Positions 35,555-43,424 of a stretch of DNA of 64,000 nt are shown here, piece by piece (the stretch's first letter is position 1; each line of letters starts with the position of its first letter). Location of the stretch: contig JBBCGG010000001.1 of NCBI GenBank assembly GCA_037200525.1, positions 2,894,501-2,958,500 of the forward strand, in the 5' to 3' direction. Source of the DNA: Methylocella sp. GTDB lineage: Bacteria; Pseudomonadota; Alphaproteobacteria; Rhizobiales; Beijerinckiaceae. The notes under the pieces are model-generated. The model saw only the letters and a list, made by a program, of their open reading frames with translations, searched no databases and was not told where the DNA came from. The position numbers and the translations under genes were made by a program.

Positions 35555-36003
35555 ACACGCTCGTAAGCATCGGGCCGGTCGTTGAATTTCTGAAGCCCGC
35601 CATCCAGGACGTCGCGGCGGTCGTGATCCTCGCGGGACTCGGCGCCGTGGGGAATCTCGCGCGTAAATATCTCAAGATCCAGATCTCCAGTTCGCAGATG
35701 GATCTCGTGCGCAAGGCGATGGCGGACGAAGTGCATCGCATGGTCGGCGAAGGCGTCGACAAGCTCTCGACGATCAACGTCAACGTCGAGTCGCCGCAGG
35801 TGGCGCGGGTCGCTAACGCCGCGATCGCTAATGCCGGGCCCGTTGTCGCGAAGTTGGGCATCACTCCCGATGAGGTGAAGGCGTTGGCCCTCAGCACGAT
35901 TGGCGCCTATCAGGCGAGCGTCGAGAGCAATCCCGCGCCTGTCGTTGTATCGCCCGCGCCGATCGCCGCGCCGCCGGCGGCCGCAGGTCTCGTGACCACC
36001 TAA
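35551..36003 (+). CDS. Holin candidate, 150 residues (prophage 1)
   Basis: One N-terminal membrane helix (DVAAVVILAGLGAVGNLA, about residues 20-37) is followed by a basic amphipathic region (ARKYLKIQISSSQMDLVRKA), a helical domain and an Ala/Pro-rich tail. This resembles the LLH-type holins, and the position in the lysis module agrees. It starts in an ATGA overlap. An identical copy is at 45053. Confidence 0.6.
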   Translation: MNTLVSIGPVVEFLKPAIQDVAAVVILAGLGAVGNLARKYLKIQISSSQMDLVRKAMADEVHRMVGEGVDKLSTINVNVESPQVARVANAAIANAGPVVAKLGITPDEVKALALSTIGAYQASVESNPAPVVVSPAPIAAPPAAAGLVTT

Positions 36004-36041
36004 GAAGTTCGCCGAGGAAGGCTTTCAGGGGATAATTCGAA

Positions 36042-36398
36042 ATGGCGGACGAAGGCGAAAATCGTGAACACCGGCTGCTCAACGAGCGCTGGACGTGGGA
36101 AAAAGAAATGGTTGCACTCACATCGGACAACCAAGCCAGGATCAGAAATCTCGAAGAGGGGATTAAGCCGCTAGCCCAGCTTTCCCTCAATCTCGAGCGG
36201 TTTGTCGCGAAGTTCGAAGCGCTCATCGATCGCTTTGAATCCGTAGAGAATATGCGCGAGGACCTCGATCAGCTCATAGCCAGCGAGAACCAACGCAAAG
36301 GCGCCGACGCGCGGAACATACGAAACTCGCTCCTGGGTGGACTTGGAGGGGGTTTGGCGTCCGGCGTGGGCGCTTGGCTGCTGACGCACATAAAATGA
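36042..36398 (+). CDS. Coiled-coil protein with C-terminal membrane anchor (prophage 1)
   Basis: The product has 118 residues. A charged coiled coil (LNERWTWEKEMVALTSDNQA, LNLERFVAKFEALIDRFESV) ends in a Gly-rich membrane segment (NSLLGGLGGGLASGVGAWLL). It resembles small tail-anchored phage lysis accessory proteins (XhlA or spanin-like layout) but lacks a lipobox. It is preceded by GGGGATAATTCGAA and follows the holin candidate by 38 bases. An identical copy is at 45544. Confidence 0.55.
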   Translation: MADEGENREHRLLNERWTWEKEMVALTSDNQARIRNLEEGIKPLAQLSLNLERFVAKFEALIDRFESVENMREDLDQLIASENQRKGADARNIRNSLLGGLGGGLASGVGAWLLTHIK

Positions 36399-36409
36399 GG
36401 ACGCCTGCA

Positions 36410-36949
36410 ATGACTAGATTGGTGGTCAAGGTCCTTTTGTTTGCGATGCTGGCGCTGGCGCCGGCTGCGGCTCACGCTCAAATGCGAGCGTTCGTAGTCA
36501 CATCGTGCGCGGATCTCCCGGCGATCTACAATCCCGGCAGTCAGGGCATCCCAGTGATCGACGAGACAGGCGCTGCTTGCACTGGCGGCGGCGGGGGCGG
36601 CGGCTTTACCCCCAACCTCGGTAATCAGACCAAGCCCAACGCGCAGGCGACTACGCCGGCGACTGGCGCGACTATTACCATGACAAAAACCACGGTTGGA
36701 ACAACGGTTGTTTCGATCGCTCCGCTTTCGACAGCAATGGTTCATCGTGTCGTAAAGAACTGTTCGCCGAACACTTCGACGCCACCCGCCGCGCCATCAC
36801 CAATTCTAACGGTTGGACCGTCGGCAACGACAACCGCAACTGGTTTTGATCTCGCGCCCGGTGAAAGCTTGGATGTGTCCACGCTAACGGCGCAGGTGTT
36901 TGGGATCAGCAATGTCGCCGGAACTGTCGCCTGCTATTTTGCAAACTGA
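36410..36949 (+). CDS. Secreted protein, constant head/variable tail (prophage 1 form)
   Basis: The product has 179 residues. The signal peptide (MTRLVVKVLLFAMLALAPAA, AHA) is followed by a conserved segment (MRAFVVTSCADLPAIYNPGS, QGIPVIDETGAACTGGG), a poly-Gly linker of seven residues and a Thr-rich C-terminal domain (PLSTAMVHRVVKNCSPNTST...). The prophage 2 paralogue at 45912 shares the head and linker but has a different tail. This is a modular exported protein; function unknown. Cys pairs suggest disulfides. Confidence 0.6.
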   Translation: MTRLVVKVLLFAMLALAPAAAHAQMRAFVVTSCADLPAIYNPGSQGIPVIDETGAACTGGGGGGGFTPNLGNQTKPNAQATTPATGATITMTKTTVGTTVVSIAPLSTAMVHRVVKNCSPNTSTPPAAPSPILTVGPSATTTATGFDLAPGESLDVSTLTAQVFGISNVAGTVACYFAN

Positions 36950-36955
36950 GCGATG

Positions 36956-37011
36956 CAGATGGAGAGGTGGCCACGACGACCGGGCACAGATGGACCGCGA
37001 AGATCGAGTAG
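36956..37011 (+). pseudogene. Leftover C-terminal tip of the other tail type
   Basis: After the stop of the preceding gene a frame reads DGEVATTTGHRWTAKIE and stop. The end TTxGHRWTAKIE matches the last residues of the prophage 2 protein (TATTAGHRWTAKIE). It is a discarded C-terminus left behind when the tail domain was exchanged. Confidence 0.55.
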
Positions 37012-37039
37012 GCGCGGAGCGTGTTTTTCGAAGTTGAAA

Positions 37040-37254
37040 TCACGTCGTAACATCGCTGTTCCATAAGCGTTGATCGACTAGGCTGGGCGGTCTGCCGGCT
37101 CCAGTCTGGTCAAAATCGCGGGCTTATGCCTGCGGGGAGCCGGACCGTTTCGCCACCCCCTTGATGTCTTTGCATGAGACTCTCTTCGAGGCCCAACGAT
37201 CGTGTCCCGGTAGTGAGAACTGCCCCCGCTTGTTCGACGCGAGCGGGGTTTTAT
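37040..37254 (+). ncRNA. Candidate structured RNA, prophage 1 copy
   Basis: This region is conserved with 46735-46945 although no ORF is shared. Stems: CCGGCTCC (37095-37102) with GGAGCCGG around a hairpin CGCGGGC-TTAT-GCCTGCG; CCTTGA with TCGAGG around GTCT/AGAC; then the conserved stretch GGCCCAACGATCGTG and an intrinsic terminator. Differences from the second copy preserve the pairing. It is likely transcribed on the plus strand from the late operon or its own promoter. It is not recognised as a known family. Confidence 0.5.
37224..37254 (+). terminator. Terminator ending prophage 1
   Basis: CCCCGCT (37224-37230) pairs with AGCGGGG (37242-37248), followed by TTTTATT. It ends the RNA candidate and the late operon, about 30 bases before the start of the host transporter gene. 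Confidence 0.8.
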
Positions 37255-37286
37255 TGCGAGACAATTCCAGACTTCGGGAGCAGAAA

Positions 37287-38294
37287 ATGATAAAAAGCGT
37301 TCTACGATGGGCGGGACAGAACGGCGCCGCTGTCGTTATCGCCGGCGTGGTTATCGGCCTATGCATTCCAATCCTGTCGGACATGGCGAGGCCATATCTC
37401 GCTGTCGCGATTTTCATATTTACATTTGGCTCGTTCCTGAAATTCGACCGCAAGTCGATCGAAGGCGAAATCGCCAACATGAAGCGAAATATATTGATGG
37501 TCTTGTGGGCCACATTTGGCGTCCCTCTCAGCATATTTCTCATTATCATTATCGCTCGGCCCGGCCCAGAACTGGCTCAGGGGCTGCTCTTCTGGGCATT
37601 GGTTCCTGCAAGCCCGACCTGCGTCGCCTTTGCGGTGATTCTCCGGCTCAACATCCCGATAGCGCTTCTGGCGACCGTTCTTGGGACCGCCGCGTCGCCG
37701 TTCTACATCCCAGCTCTCGCCGCATTGTTTGGCGGTTATCATCTCGATATCGACCCGATTGAGATGTCTTTGGACCTCGCCCTTCTCGTGGGAGGCGCTT
37801 TTCTAGCATCCTTGGCGGCAAAACGCCTCGCAAGCACATTCCTTCGCGAAAACCCCGAAGCCACAACCGGAATTGCCATCCTTGCGATGTTCCTCGCCGG
37901 AATGGGGTCCATGCGAGGCATGCAGGCGCAGCTGCTGACGCAGCCGGAGACCAGCCTTGAATTCGTGCTCTTGGCCTACGCGCTGCTTTTTGGGGCGGAA
38001 TTGACCGGGACGCTTTTGTTCTGGCGTTACGGCCGGACCGCAGCCTTGACCGCGGGGCTGATCAGCGGAACACGCACCATCACGCTGTCCTGGGTCGTGC
38101 TCGGTAGCCACATCCTGCCGCTGGCCGATTTGTTCCTCGCCACGGGGATGGTCGCGAAATACACCGCTCCGGGCCTGACAAAATGGCTACTGGCGCGCAT
38201 CATCGGTTCAGAGGATGCCGTACAATCGCCGCGCGCCGATCTGCATCATGCGCGCTCAGGTCCAGCCGTAGAAAAAACAGAGCCTCATCGCTGA
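37287..38294 (+). CDS. Bile-acid/Na+ symporter-like (BASS) transporter
   Basis: The product has 335 residues and about ten membrane helices (AAVVIAGVVIGLCIPILSD, YLAVAIFIFTFGSFLKFD, PISPTC-like VPASPTCVAFAVILRLNIP, ALATVLGTAASPFYIPAL). The alternating helix pattern and the P-x-S/T-C motif fit the BASS/Na+-dependent transporter family, whose substrates include organic anions, pantoate and arsenite. The ATG has GGGAGC upstream. It looks like a host gene at the boundary of prophage 1. Confidence 0.7.
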   Translation: MIKSVLRWAGQNGAAVVIAGVVIGLCIPILSDMARPYLAVAIFIFTFGSFLKFDRKSIEGEIANMKRNILMVLWATFGVPLSIFLIIIIARPGPELAQGLLFWALVPASPTCVAFAVILRLNIPIALLATVLGTAASPFYIPALAALFGGYHLDIDPIEMSLDLALLVGGAFLASLAAKRLASTFLRENPEATTGIAILAMFLAGMGSMRGMQAQLLTQPETSLEFVLLAYALLFGAELTGTLLFWRYGRTAALTAGLISGTRTITLSWVVLGSHILPLADLFLATGMVAKYTAPGLTKWLLARIIGSEDAVQSPRADLHHARSGPAVEKTEPHR

Positions 38295-38505
38295 TTTCCC
38301 GCGCCTTGCGCCAAGGCTGCGATCGCTCGAAAGCGCTGCGGACGTTCTGCGATTCTCCGACATAAACCGGTGCCGGATCAGAAGGGCGCCCGAACGCTAC
38401 GATATACATTCCTGGTCCGGCCGGCAGATCGGCAGCCTTTACGCCCGCAATCAGCGCGTAGCGATAGCGCTTTCCTGACGCTCCTCGGAATGAGTAGGCG
38501 AGCAT
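38200..38505 (-). CDS. GIY-YIG-like small protein
   Basis: The product has 101 residues from the ATG at 38505 (a TTG at 38556 would add 17). The core reads AGPGMYIVAFGRPSDPAPVY, VGESQNVRSAFE, then KAREISDEALFFLRLD. The Y-I...V-Y-V-GES spacing matches the GIY-YIG fold (strand, strand, then a helix starting with a polar residue). The Arg and Glu usually needed for catalysis are not clearly present, so activity is uncertain. It overlaps the end of the transporter gene by 95 bases in antisense. Confidence 0.55.
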   Translation of the reverse strand: MLAYSFRGASGKRYRYALIAGVKAADLPAGPGMYIVAFGRPSDPAPVYVGESQNVRSAFERSQPWRKAREISDEALFFLRLDLSAHDADRRAAIVRHPLNR

Positions 38506-38613
38506 GGTCCACGTACCGAAGGTGAACAAATAGTCCCACTTTCCAAACAGGTTCAAAAAAGTGGGACGAAAGCATATAAATTATCTAATGATTTCAATGC
38601 GCATCGAAGGTAT

Positions 38614-38687
38614 TGGAGGCCTCGCCCGGAATCGAACCGGGGTGCAAGGATTTGCAGTCCTCTGCGTAACCACTCCGCCACGAGGCC
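38614..38687 (-). tRNA. tRNA-Cys (GCA)
   Basis: On the minus strand a 74-nt cloverleaf has acceptor stem GGCCTCG/CGAGGCC, anticodon loop ACTGCAAAT with GCA, T arm CCCCGGTTCGATTCCGGG, discriminator T and encoded CCA. It is an ordinary host tRNA upstream of the attachment tRNA. Confidence 0.95.
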
Positions 38688-38755
38688 TCCGTCGCGACGA
38701 TAGCGCGACCCTGCCTATAGCAAGAAAAACGAAGTGGACGCAAGAAATCCTCCGG

Positions 38756-38776
38756 AAAAAAAAAGCCCGGAGGGCT
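38756..38776 (-). terminator. Terminator on the minus strand
   Basis: AGCCC (38764-38768) and GGGCT (38772-38776) form a hairpin with an uninterrupted A run (38756-38764) on the plus strand, so on the minus strand it is a hairpin followed by T. It would stop transcription coming from the integrase side. Confidence 0.6.
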
Positions 38777-38907
38777 GCGGCGGCGGAGCGATTTTCCCGG
38801 ATGGCCGCCGTTGCCAGACGGTTGCGCGATTAGCGCTTTGCAAAACCGTTGCAAGCTTGCTATATGCGGCTCGTTCGCATCGGCGCGTCGTTCGCCCTAG
38901 CGCGCGG

Positions 38908-38983
38908 TCCCTGATAGCTCAGCTGGTAGAGCAATCGACTGTTAATCGATCGGTCGCAGGTTCGAGTCCTGCTCAGGGAGCCA
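38908..38983 (+). tRNA. tRNA-Asn (GTT), probable phage attachment site
   Basis: A complete 76-nt tRNA: acceptor TCCCTGA/TCAGGGA, D arm GCTC/GAGC, anticodon GTT in CTGTTAATC, T arm GCAGGTTCGAGTCCTGC, discriminator G and CCA. An integrase gene starts 24 bases after it and faces it, the usual layout for integration at a tRNA 3' end. No second copy of its 3' end was seen elsewhere in the window. Confidence 0.95.
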
Positions 38984-39006
38984 ACCAATAAATAACCTAT
39001 TGATTT

Positions 39007-39730
39007 TTATGTGGTTTCCGCCACAAGGCCCTCACCGAATTCGGGTGGTGGGGGCATAGGATCTGAAGATTCCTCTCTCGCCATTTTTGCCATTGCTCCG
39101 CGCGCAAGCCTCTTCCGGTTTGCTGCTTTCGTATAAAGCGACGCCATCCGACCGCCGGTCCAGCCGAAAATCGCCTCAAGTTCTGCTTCGGTCGCGCCGT
39201 TGTTTGCTGCATGCGTGGCGCCGGCCTTACGCAGACCGTGTGCTGCGCCAGGCACACCTGCTGCATTACAGGCATCGCGGAACCAGTTTCCGAAGCTTTC
39301 CTTGGTCATAGGGTCGCCGGATGGCGTGGCAACGAAGGCTCCATCGCCGGTCTTGCTCACGGCGATAATCTTTTCCAGCACAGGCAAAATGGGGATTTCG
39401 ACGATTGTCCCTGTTTTTTCAGTCGTCATGGTGATCAGGCCATCCCGGACGTGCTGTCTGCCGAGCCTAGCCGCGTCGCCCCGCCGCAGACCTGTATAGA
39501 GCAATATTGCCAGCGCTAAGCGCTCTCGCGTCCCGATCGGCCACCTCTTCTCGAAGCGCCTGATCTCCTCGTCGGTCCAGGTATGAAAACCTTTGGTTTT
39601 GTGACCGAATCCATCGACGTTCTTTGTCGGATCAACCGTTAAGTGCTTAGCCTTGACTGCCCATTGAAATAAACCGCGCATCGCCTTCAAGAAATCATTT
39701 CCAGCAAATGGCGTATCTCTGCGTTTATCG
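39007..39730 (-). pseudogene. int: Tyrosine integrase, C-terminal catalytic part, split by IS copy 3
   Basis: The catalytic domain is intact: TGLRRGDAARL (first Arg), AAHGLRKAGATHA (H-x-x-R) and GRMASLYTKAANRKRLARG with the Tyr nucleophile. The N-terminal part lies beyond IS copy 3 at 41001-41363. Removing the IS and one ATCG repeat restores the reading IIDSRD-KRRDTPFAGNDFLK. The gene points toward tRNA-Asn. As it stands, no full-length integrase can be made. Confidence 0.9.
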
Positions 39731-39797
39731 TGGTCTGCCCCCTGAAAAGTGATCCTCCGTGAAGTATGGGCTTATGAGCCTGATGGAGGACTGCGCA

Positions 39798-40076
39798 ATG
39801 CCGAGGAAAAGACAGAAGGCGGAAGAGATCGTCGCGAAGCTACGGCAAGTCGAAGTGCTTAGCGCGCAAGGGCGACCGGTCGCGGAGGCGATCCGCTCGA
39901 TAGGGGTGACGGAAGTTACATACTATCGATGGCGGTCGGAATACGGCGGCCTGAAGGGCGATCAGGTGAAGCGGCTGAAGGAGCTGGAGGCGGAGAATAC
40001 GCGGCTCCGTCGAGCGGTGTCCGATTTGACGCTTGAGAAGCTGATCCTGAAAGAGGCTGCCTCGGGAAACTTCTGA
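39798..40076 (+). CDS. IS3 OrfA (copy 3)
   Basis: Identical at protein level to OrfA of copies 2 and 4 (MPRKRQKAEEIVAKLRQ start). The motifs are intact. Confidence 0.9.
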   Translation: MPRKRQKAEEIVAKLRQVEVLSAQGRPVAEAIRSIGVTEVTYYRWRSEYGGLKGDQVKRLKELEAENTRLRRAVSDLTLEKLILKEAASGNF

Positions 40077-40099
40077 GCTCCGCGCGTCGTCGCGCCTGC

Positions 40100-40966
40100 G
40101 TGGAGCATGTGATCGCCGAACATGGCGTTTCCGAGCGGTTCGCTTGCCGGGTTCTCGGTCAGCATCGCTCCACGCAGCGCAAGGTTCCGACCAAGCCCGA
40201 TGACGAAGCGGCATTGATCGCCGACATCACGGCGCTCGCCATCCAGTACGGCCGCTATGGCTACCGCCGCATCACGGCGATGTTGTGGGAGCGAGGCTGG
40301 AAGATCAACGTCAAACGGGTCGAGCGGATCTGGCGACGCGAGGGGCTGAAAGTTCCGGCCAGACAACCCAAGCGCGGGCGTCTCTGGCTCAATGACGGCT
40401 CGTGCGTCCGGCTGCGCCCGCAATGCCCCAACCACGTCTGGTCCTATGACTTCGTCGAGGACCGCACTCATGATGGCAGGAAATATCGCATGCTGAATAT
40501 CATCGACGAATTTACCCGCGAATGCATCGCGATCAGGATTAACCGGCAGCTGAAGGCAGCGGACGTCATCGACGTTCTCTCGGACCTCTTCATCTTGCGA
40601 GGGGTTCCGGTCCACATTCGTTCCGACAACGGCCCGGAGTTCATCGCCAAGGCGTTGCGTGACTGGATTGCCGCCGTCGGCGCGAAGACCGCCTACATCA
40701 TGCCGGGCAGTCCCTGGGAGAACGGCTATTGCGAGAGCTTCAACTCGAAGCTGCGCGACGAGCTTTTGAATGGTGAAATCTTCTACACTCTCAAGGAGGC
40801 GAAGGTCGTCATTGAGCGATGGCGACGCCACTACAACACCGTGCGCCCGCACTCATCGCTGGGCTACAAGCCGCCAGCCCCGGAGACCCTGCAATGGCCG
40901 GCTTCGCAATCCGGACCAGCTTCGCCCGCCACGCCAGCAATAGCGCCAGGGCCGACAATGCACTAA
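40100..40966 (+). CDS. IS3 OrfB transposase (copy 3)
   Basis: The product has 288 residues with DDE residues intact. It shares WKINVKR and VPVHIRS with copy 2. Confidence 0.92.
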   Translation: MEHVIAEHGVSERFACRVLGQHRSTQRKVPTKPDDEAALIADITALAIQYGRYGYRRITAMLWERGWKINVKRVERIWRREGLKVPARQPKRGRLWLNDGSCVRLRPQCPNHVWSYDFVEDRTHDGRKYRMLNIIDEFTRECIAIRINRQLKAADVIDVLSDLFILRGVPVHIRSDNGPEFIAKALRDWIAAVGAKTAYIMPGSPWENGYCESFNSKLRDELLNGEIFYTLKEAKVVIERWRRHYNTVRPHSSLGYKPPAPETLQWPASQSGPASPATPAIAPGPTMH

Positions 40967-41000
40967 CATTCAAACTGGATCACCCCATGGGGGCAGGCCA

Positions 41001-41363
41001 ATCGCGGGAATCAATAATGACTTCCTCTGTGATGGCAGCAAACGGCTCTTTCCCAGCGGATTTTAGCATCACTTTATAAATATTGCCGCGCTGGCTCTGG
41101 GTAGCTGACGATAACCTTGTCCATTCCGATGCTTCCTTATATCGATCAACTAGCCAAGTAAGGCTTTCTGATTCAACCGGAACACTGGCGGACATCTTCC
41201 CGGCCACCGCCGCGTAATAGGCCTCTTCAAACTCCAGAGTTCCGAACTTTTCCTTTATACGTGTCCTGCGCCCCTTTCCTTTGCGGACATACCATACCGT
41301 CGCGCCATGGCGTGTCGTCTGCTTCTGGAGGAAGGGCCACCTAGGCTTCGGCATGGACCGCAT
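41001..41363 (-). pseudogene. int: Tyrosine integrase, N-terminal part
   Basis: Starting at the ATG at 41363 it reads MRSMPKPRWPFLQKQTTRHG, ATVWYVRKGKGRRTRIKEKF, then the arm-binding and core-binding helices (LTWLVDRYKEASEWTRLSSA). The sequence is cut at the IS boundary after EEVIIDSRD. The other part is at 39007-39730. The first part of the N-terminal domain is typical of alphaproteobacterial phage integrases with W-Y-x-R-x-G-KGRR. Confidence 0.85.
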
Positions 41364-41551
41364 TAAAATATGATCTTGCGACCGCCTGCAACCGGGGGTG
41401 TTGGCATCACACGCCGAGCCTCGCTGAATGGCGTAAGCTTAATCGTACCATCCTGGGAGATTTCGACCGCAAAGCTAGCACCCGTTTGCTCCACAGCGCG
41501 GAGCGCGCGGGCTATGTCAGCTTGCGTAAACCGGGCGGGACGGCGGCTCAT
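41363..41551 (-). CDS. Small protein upstream of the integrase, 62 residues
   Basis: It begins MSRRPARFTQADIARALRAV and contains FAVEISQDGTIKLTP, a compact sequence I know from many alphaproteobacterial prophages as the ORF directly upstream of the integrase. The stop overlaps the integrase start. The ARFTQADIARAL part is predicted to be a helix and may bind DNA. A role as an excisionase-like factor is plausible but unproven. Confidence 0.65.
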   Translation of the reverse strand: MSRRPARFTQADIARALRAVEQTGASFAVEISQDGTIKLTPFSEARRVMPTPPVAGGRKIIF

Positions 41552-41554
41552 GGT

Positions 41555-42022
41555 TCAGGCTTGGCCTTTCTCGAGCGCGCCGGAAACTCGGCCTCGGAGC
41601 GAACTGAGCAATTCCTCATCGCTGACCGTTATGTCGTCGGCGATCATGTTCATAAGCTCCGGCTCGCACGGTTCTGGGATATGGACGATCGTGTGCTTTC
41701 CGGCGCCGGCGCACCATCCTAACTCAAGGTGAGCGCTGCGACCGCATGGCATCACGAGCACGCAGGTATCAGCCCAGCGCATGGCGCGGAAGTCGGAATT
41801 AAATCCTTGAGCGGCAGTAGCCGAATTTAGCAACTTCTCGCGGTATGAACTTGGCGTCCATGCTTCCCAGTTCGGATCAATTTCGGTCCAGCGGAAGCCA
41901 TCCTTAATGCCGAAAAACGGCGATCTAAAATCATAGACCTCGTGGCCGTCTTCGCGGAGCATTGAAACGATTGCTTGCTGATGCTTATTCCGCCAAGACG
42001 ATGCAACATAAATTCTCTTCAT
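41555..42022 (-). CDS. Nucleoside 2-deoxyribosyltransferase-like protein
   Basis: The product has 155 residues. It starts MKRIYVASSWRNKHQQAIVS and has EVYDFRSP, DPNWEAWTP, then DTCVLVMPCGRSAHLELGWC. The Y(V)ASS-W start and the CGRSAHLELG motif, with its Glu, match phage-carried members of the nucleoside deoxyribosyltransferase superfamily (DUF4406-like). Such proteins may act on free nucleotides or signalling nucleotides. It ends close to the next ORF and starts in an ATGA overlap with 42019-42278. Confidence 0.7.
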   Translation of the reverse strand: MKRIYVASSWRNKHQQAIVSMLREDGHEVYDFRSPFFGIKDGFRWTEIDPNWEAWTPSSYREKLLNSATAAQGFNSDFRAMRWADTCVLVMPCGRSAHLELGWCAGAGKHTIVHIPEPCEPELMNMIADDITVSDEELLSSLRGRVSGALEKGQA

Positions 42023-42278
42023 GCCTTCTCCTTACTCGCCTGAAGGGCGGCGCGGGCGCGGCGAAGGTCACCCCATGTCAAAACCTGACCTCCGTTGCTG
42101 TAGATAACGAGATCATCTTCCTCGATTTCGGAAAGCCACGGCGTCCTTGCGAACGGCTCCAGCGCCTCCCGCATCAACGCCAGATCGGCGTCTTTGGCGG
42201 CGATGGTTTCGCGGAGCTTGTCGCGCTCCCTAATTACCTCGCCCAAAACATCGAGGGGCGACAGCGTCTTACCACTAG
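42019..42278 (-). pseudogene. Prophage 2 early gene cut by an IS5 element
   Basis: The C-terminal 86 codons read SGKTLSPLDVLGEVIRERDK, LRETIAAKDADLALMREAL, then WGDLRRARAALQASKEKA. It is a helical phage protein of the type with a paired coiled coil. The 5' end is lost beyond the IS5 border at 42279; the frame is open 58 bases into the element, where an ATG at 42336 could start a chimera. The family is unknown. Confidence 0.5.
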
Positions 42279-43142
42279 GCCGTTGTGACGAATTCGGCGT
42301 TTGGGGGATTCTCGCGAGGATCTTTCCATGATTCAAGGCTGATTTTTGGAGATCAGCCTTGATGATTCGGGATGTCGATGCGCTGCGAGACGATCAATGG
42401 GAGCGGCTTTGTGATCTTGTGCCAGGCGGAAGAGCCGGCCAGCGCGGGCCGCGCTGCGACAATCGACGCTTCGTCGACGCGCTGTTATGGATGGCCCGCT
42501 CGGGCGGCCGCTGGCGCGATCTGCCCGAACGCTTCGGCGACCATCAGGCGGTGAAACGCCGCTACTATCGCTGGATCGAGCGCGGCGCCTTGGACGGATT
42601 TCTTGAGGCATTCACCGCCGAGGCCGATCTCGAATGGCTGATGATCGACTCAACAATCGTGCGCGCCCATCAGCACGCGGCCGGCGCAAGGATCGCCAAA
42701 GGGGGGCGGATGCCCAAGGCCTGGGCCGCTCTCGCGGTGGTTTGAGCACCAAAATCCACGCCGCGACAGACGCGCTCGGCAACCCCGTTCGGCTCCTTCT
42801 CGGACCTGGGCAGCGCAACGACATCACAAAAGCGCACGCCCTGATCGAAGGCTTTGCGGCCGATGCGATCATCGCCGATAAAGGTTATGACGCCAATCAC
42901 TTGCGCAAGGCTGTTCTTATGCGTGAGGCTGAGCCGGTGATCCCATCAAAATCCAATCGCCGCGCGCCGCTCCCCTACGACAAGGCGCTCTACAAGGAGC
43001 GCAATCTCGTCGAGCGTTTCTTCAATAAACTGAAGCAGTTCCGGCGCGTCGCAACCCGATACGACAAGCTCCTCGCAAACTACCGAGGCTTCGTATTGCT
43101 CGCCGCTATTGCTATCATGCTCAGGTAATTCGTCACTACTGC
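42279..43142 (+). mobile_element. IS5-family element, 864 bp
   Basis: The ends are GCCGTTGTGACGAATT and AATTCGTCACTACTGC (inverted), flanked on both sides by CTAG (42275-42278 and 43143-43146). It contains a two-frame transposase. CTAG is a preferred target of the IS5 group, so the equal flanks may be a target duplication but could also come from two separate insertions joined by deletion. Confidence 0.85.
42362..43128 (+). CDS. IS5 transposase in two frames (putative -1 frameshift)
   Basis: The first frame (42362-42745) reads DDQWERLCDLVPGG, then LLWMARSGGRWRDLPERFGD and DSTIVRAHQHAAGAR with the first Asp. The second frame continues from about 42700 (RSRGGLSTKIHAATDALGNP, then IIADKGYDANHLR with the second Asp, then KERNLVERFFNKLKQFRRVA with the Glu). 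The frames join at AAAGGGGGG (42698-42706), a slippery sequence for -1 frameshifting, as in IS427-type elements. All catalytic residues are present. Confidence 0.85.
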
Positions 43143-43143
43143 C

Positions 43144-43207
43144 TAGCGACGCGGAATTTGACGCCGGCTTTAATGAGATGATCGCGAAAAGAAACACGCG
43201 TCGATAA
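43144..43207 (+). pseudogene. C-terminal remnant of the prophage 2 scaffold protein
   Basis: Directly after the IS5 element a plus frame reads SDAEFDAGFNEMIAKRNTRR and stops. Its position before a coat protein gene and the helical, basic end resemble the C-terminus of a scaffold protein. The rest of the gene is absent, so a deletion joined the early region to this point. Confidence 0.4.
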
Positions 43208-43424
43208 TCCTTCGGCGGCCGCGCCGAAGATGATTGGAAGGCTGACGGTTCGGCCTTCCTGACTGACAAAGCGTCCGGGCCCGGCCCCGTCAATGCCTGC
43301 GAGAGCCGAAAGGCTCTACCCCGTCACCTCTCTCTGTCTCGGGAACAGAGATGAACGCGGCCCCCGGCCGCTCCCCCAAATCACTGCGCTGCGGAGATAG
43401 CGCGCCCTATAGGAGCCAATCCCG
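43208..43424. other. Spacer before the prophage 2 coat gene
   Basis: No gene is seen. A GAAA-loop hairpin AGAGCC-GAAA-GGCTCT lies near 43299-43315, and CGGAACCGT/ACGG type small repeats occur, but no T run follows. The last 20 bases contain a TAGGAGCC ribosome-binding site for the coat gene. Confidence 0.4.

Larger units (their letters stand above)
35504..36474 (+). repeat. 971-bp segment duplicated at 45006-45976
   Basis: Compared line by line, this stretch and 45006-45976 (offset 9502) agree across the end of the papain-like gene, the holin candidate, the coiled-coil membrane protein and the signal peptide of the next gene. The left limit in the second copy is exactly the edge of IS copy 4; the right limit is the signal-peptidase region of the secreted protein, after which the two copies are merely similar. 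Confidence 0.9.
39731..41000 (+). mobile_element. IS3-family (IS407-like) element, copy 3
   Basis: This complete 1270-bp copy is flanked by ATCG direct repeats (39727-39730 and 41001-41004). It sits inside the integrase gene of prophage 2 in antisense orientation to it, inactivating the gene. Its proteins are identical to those of copy 2. Confidence 0.95.
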
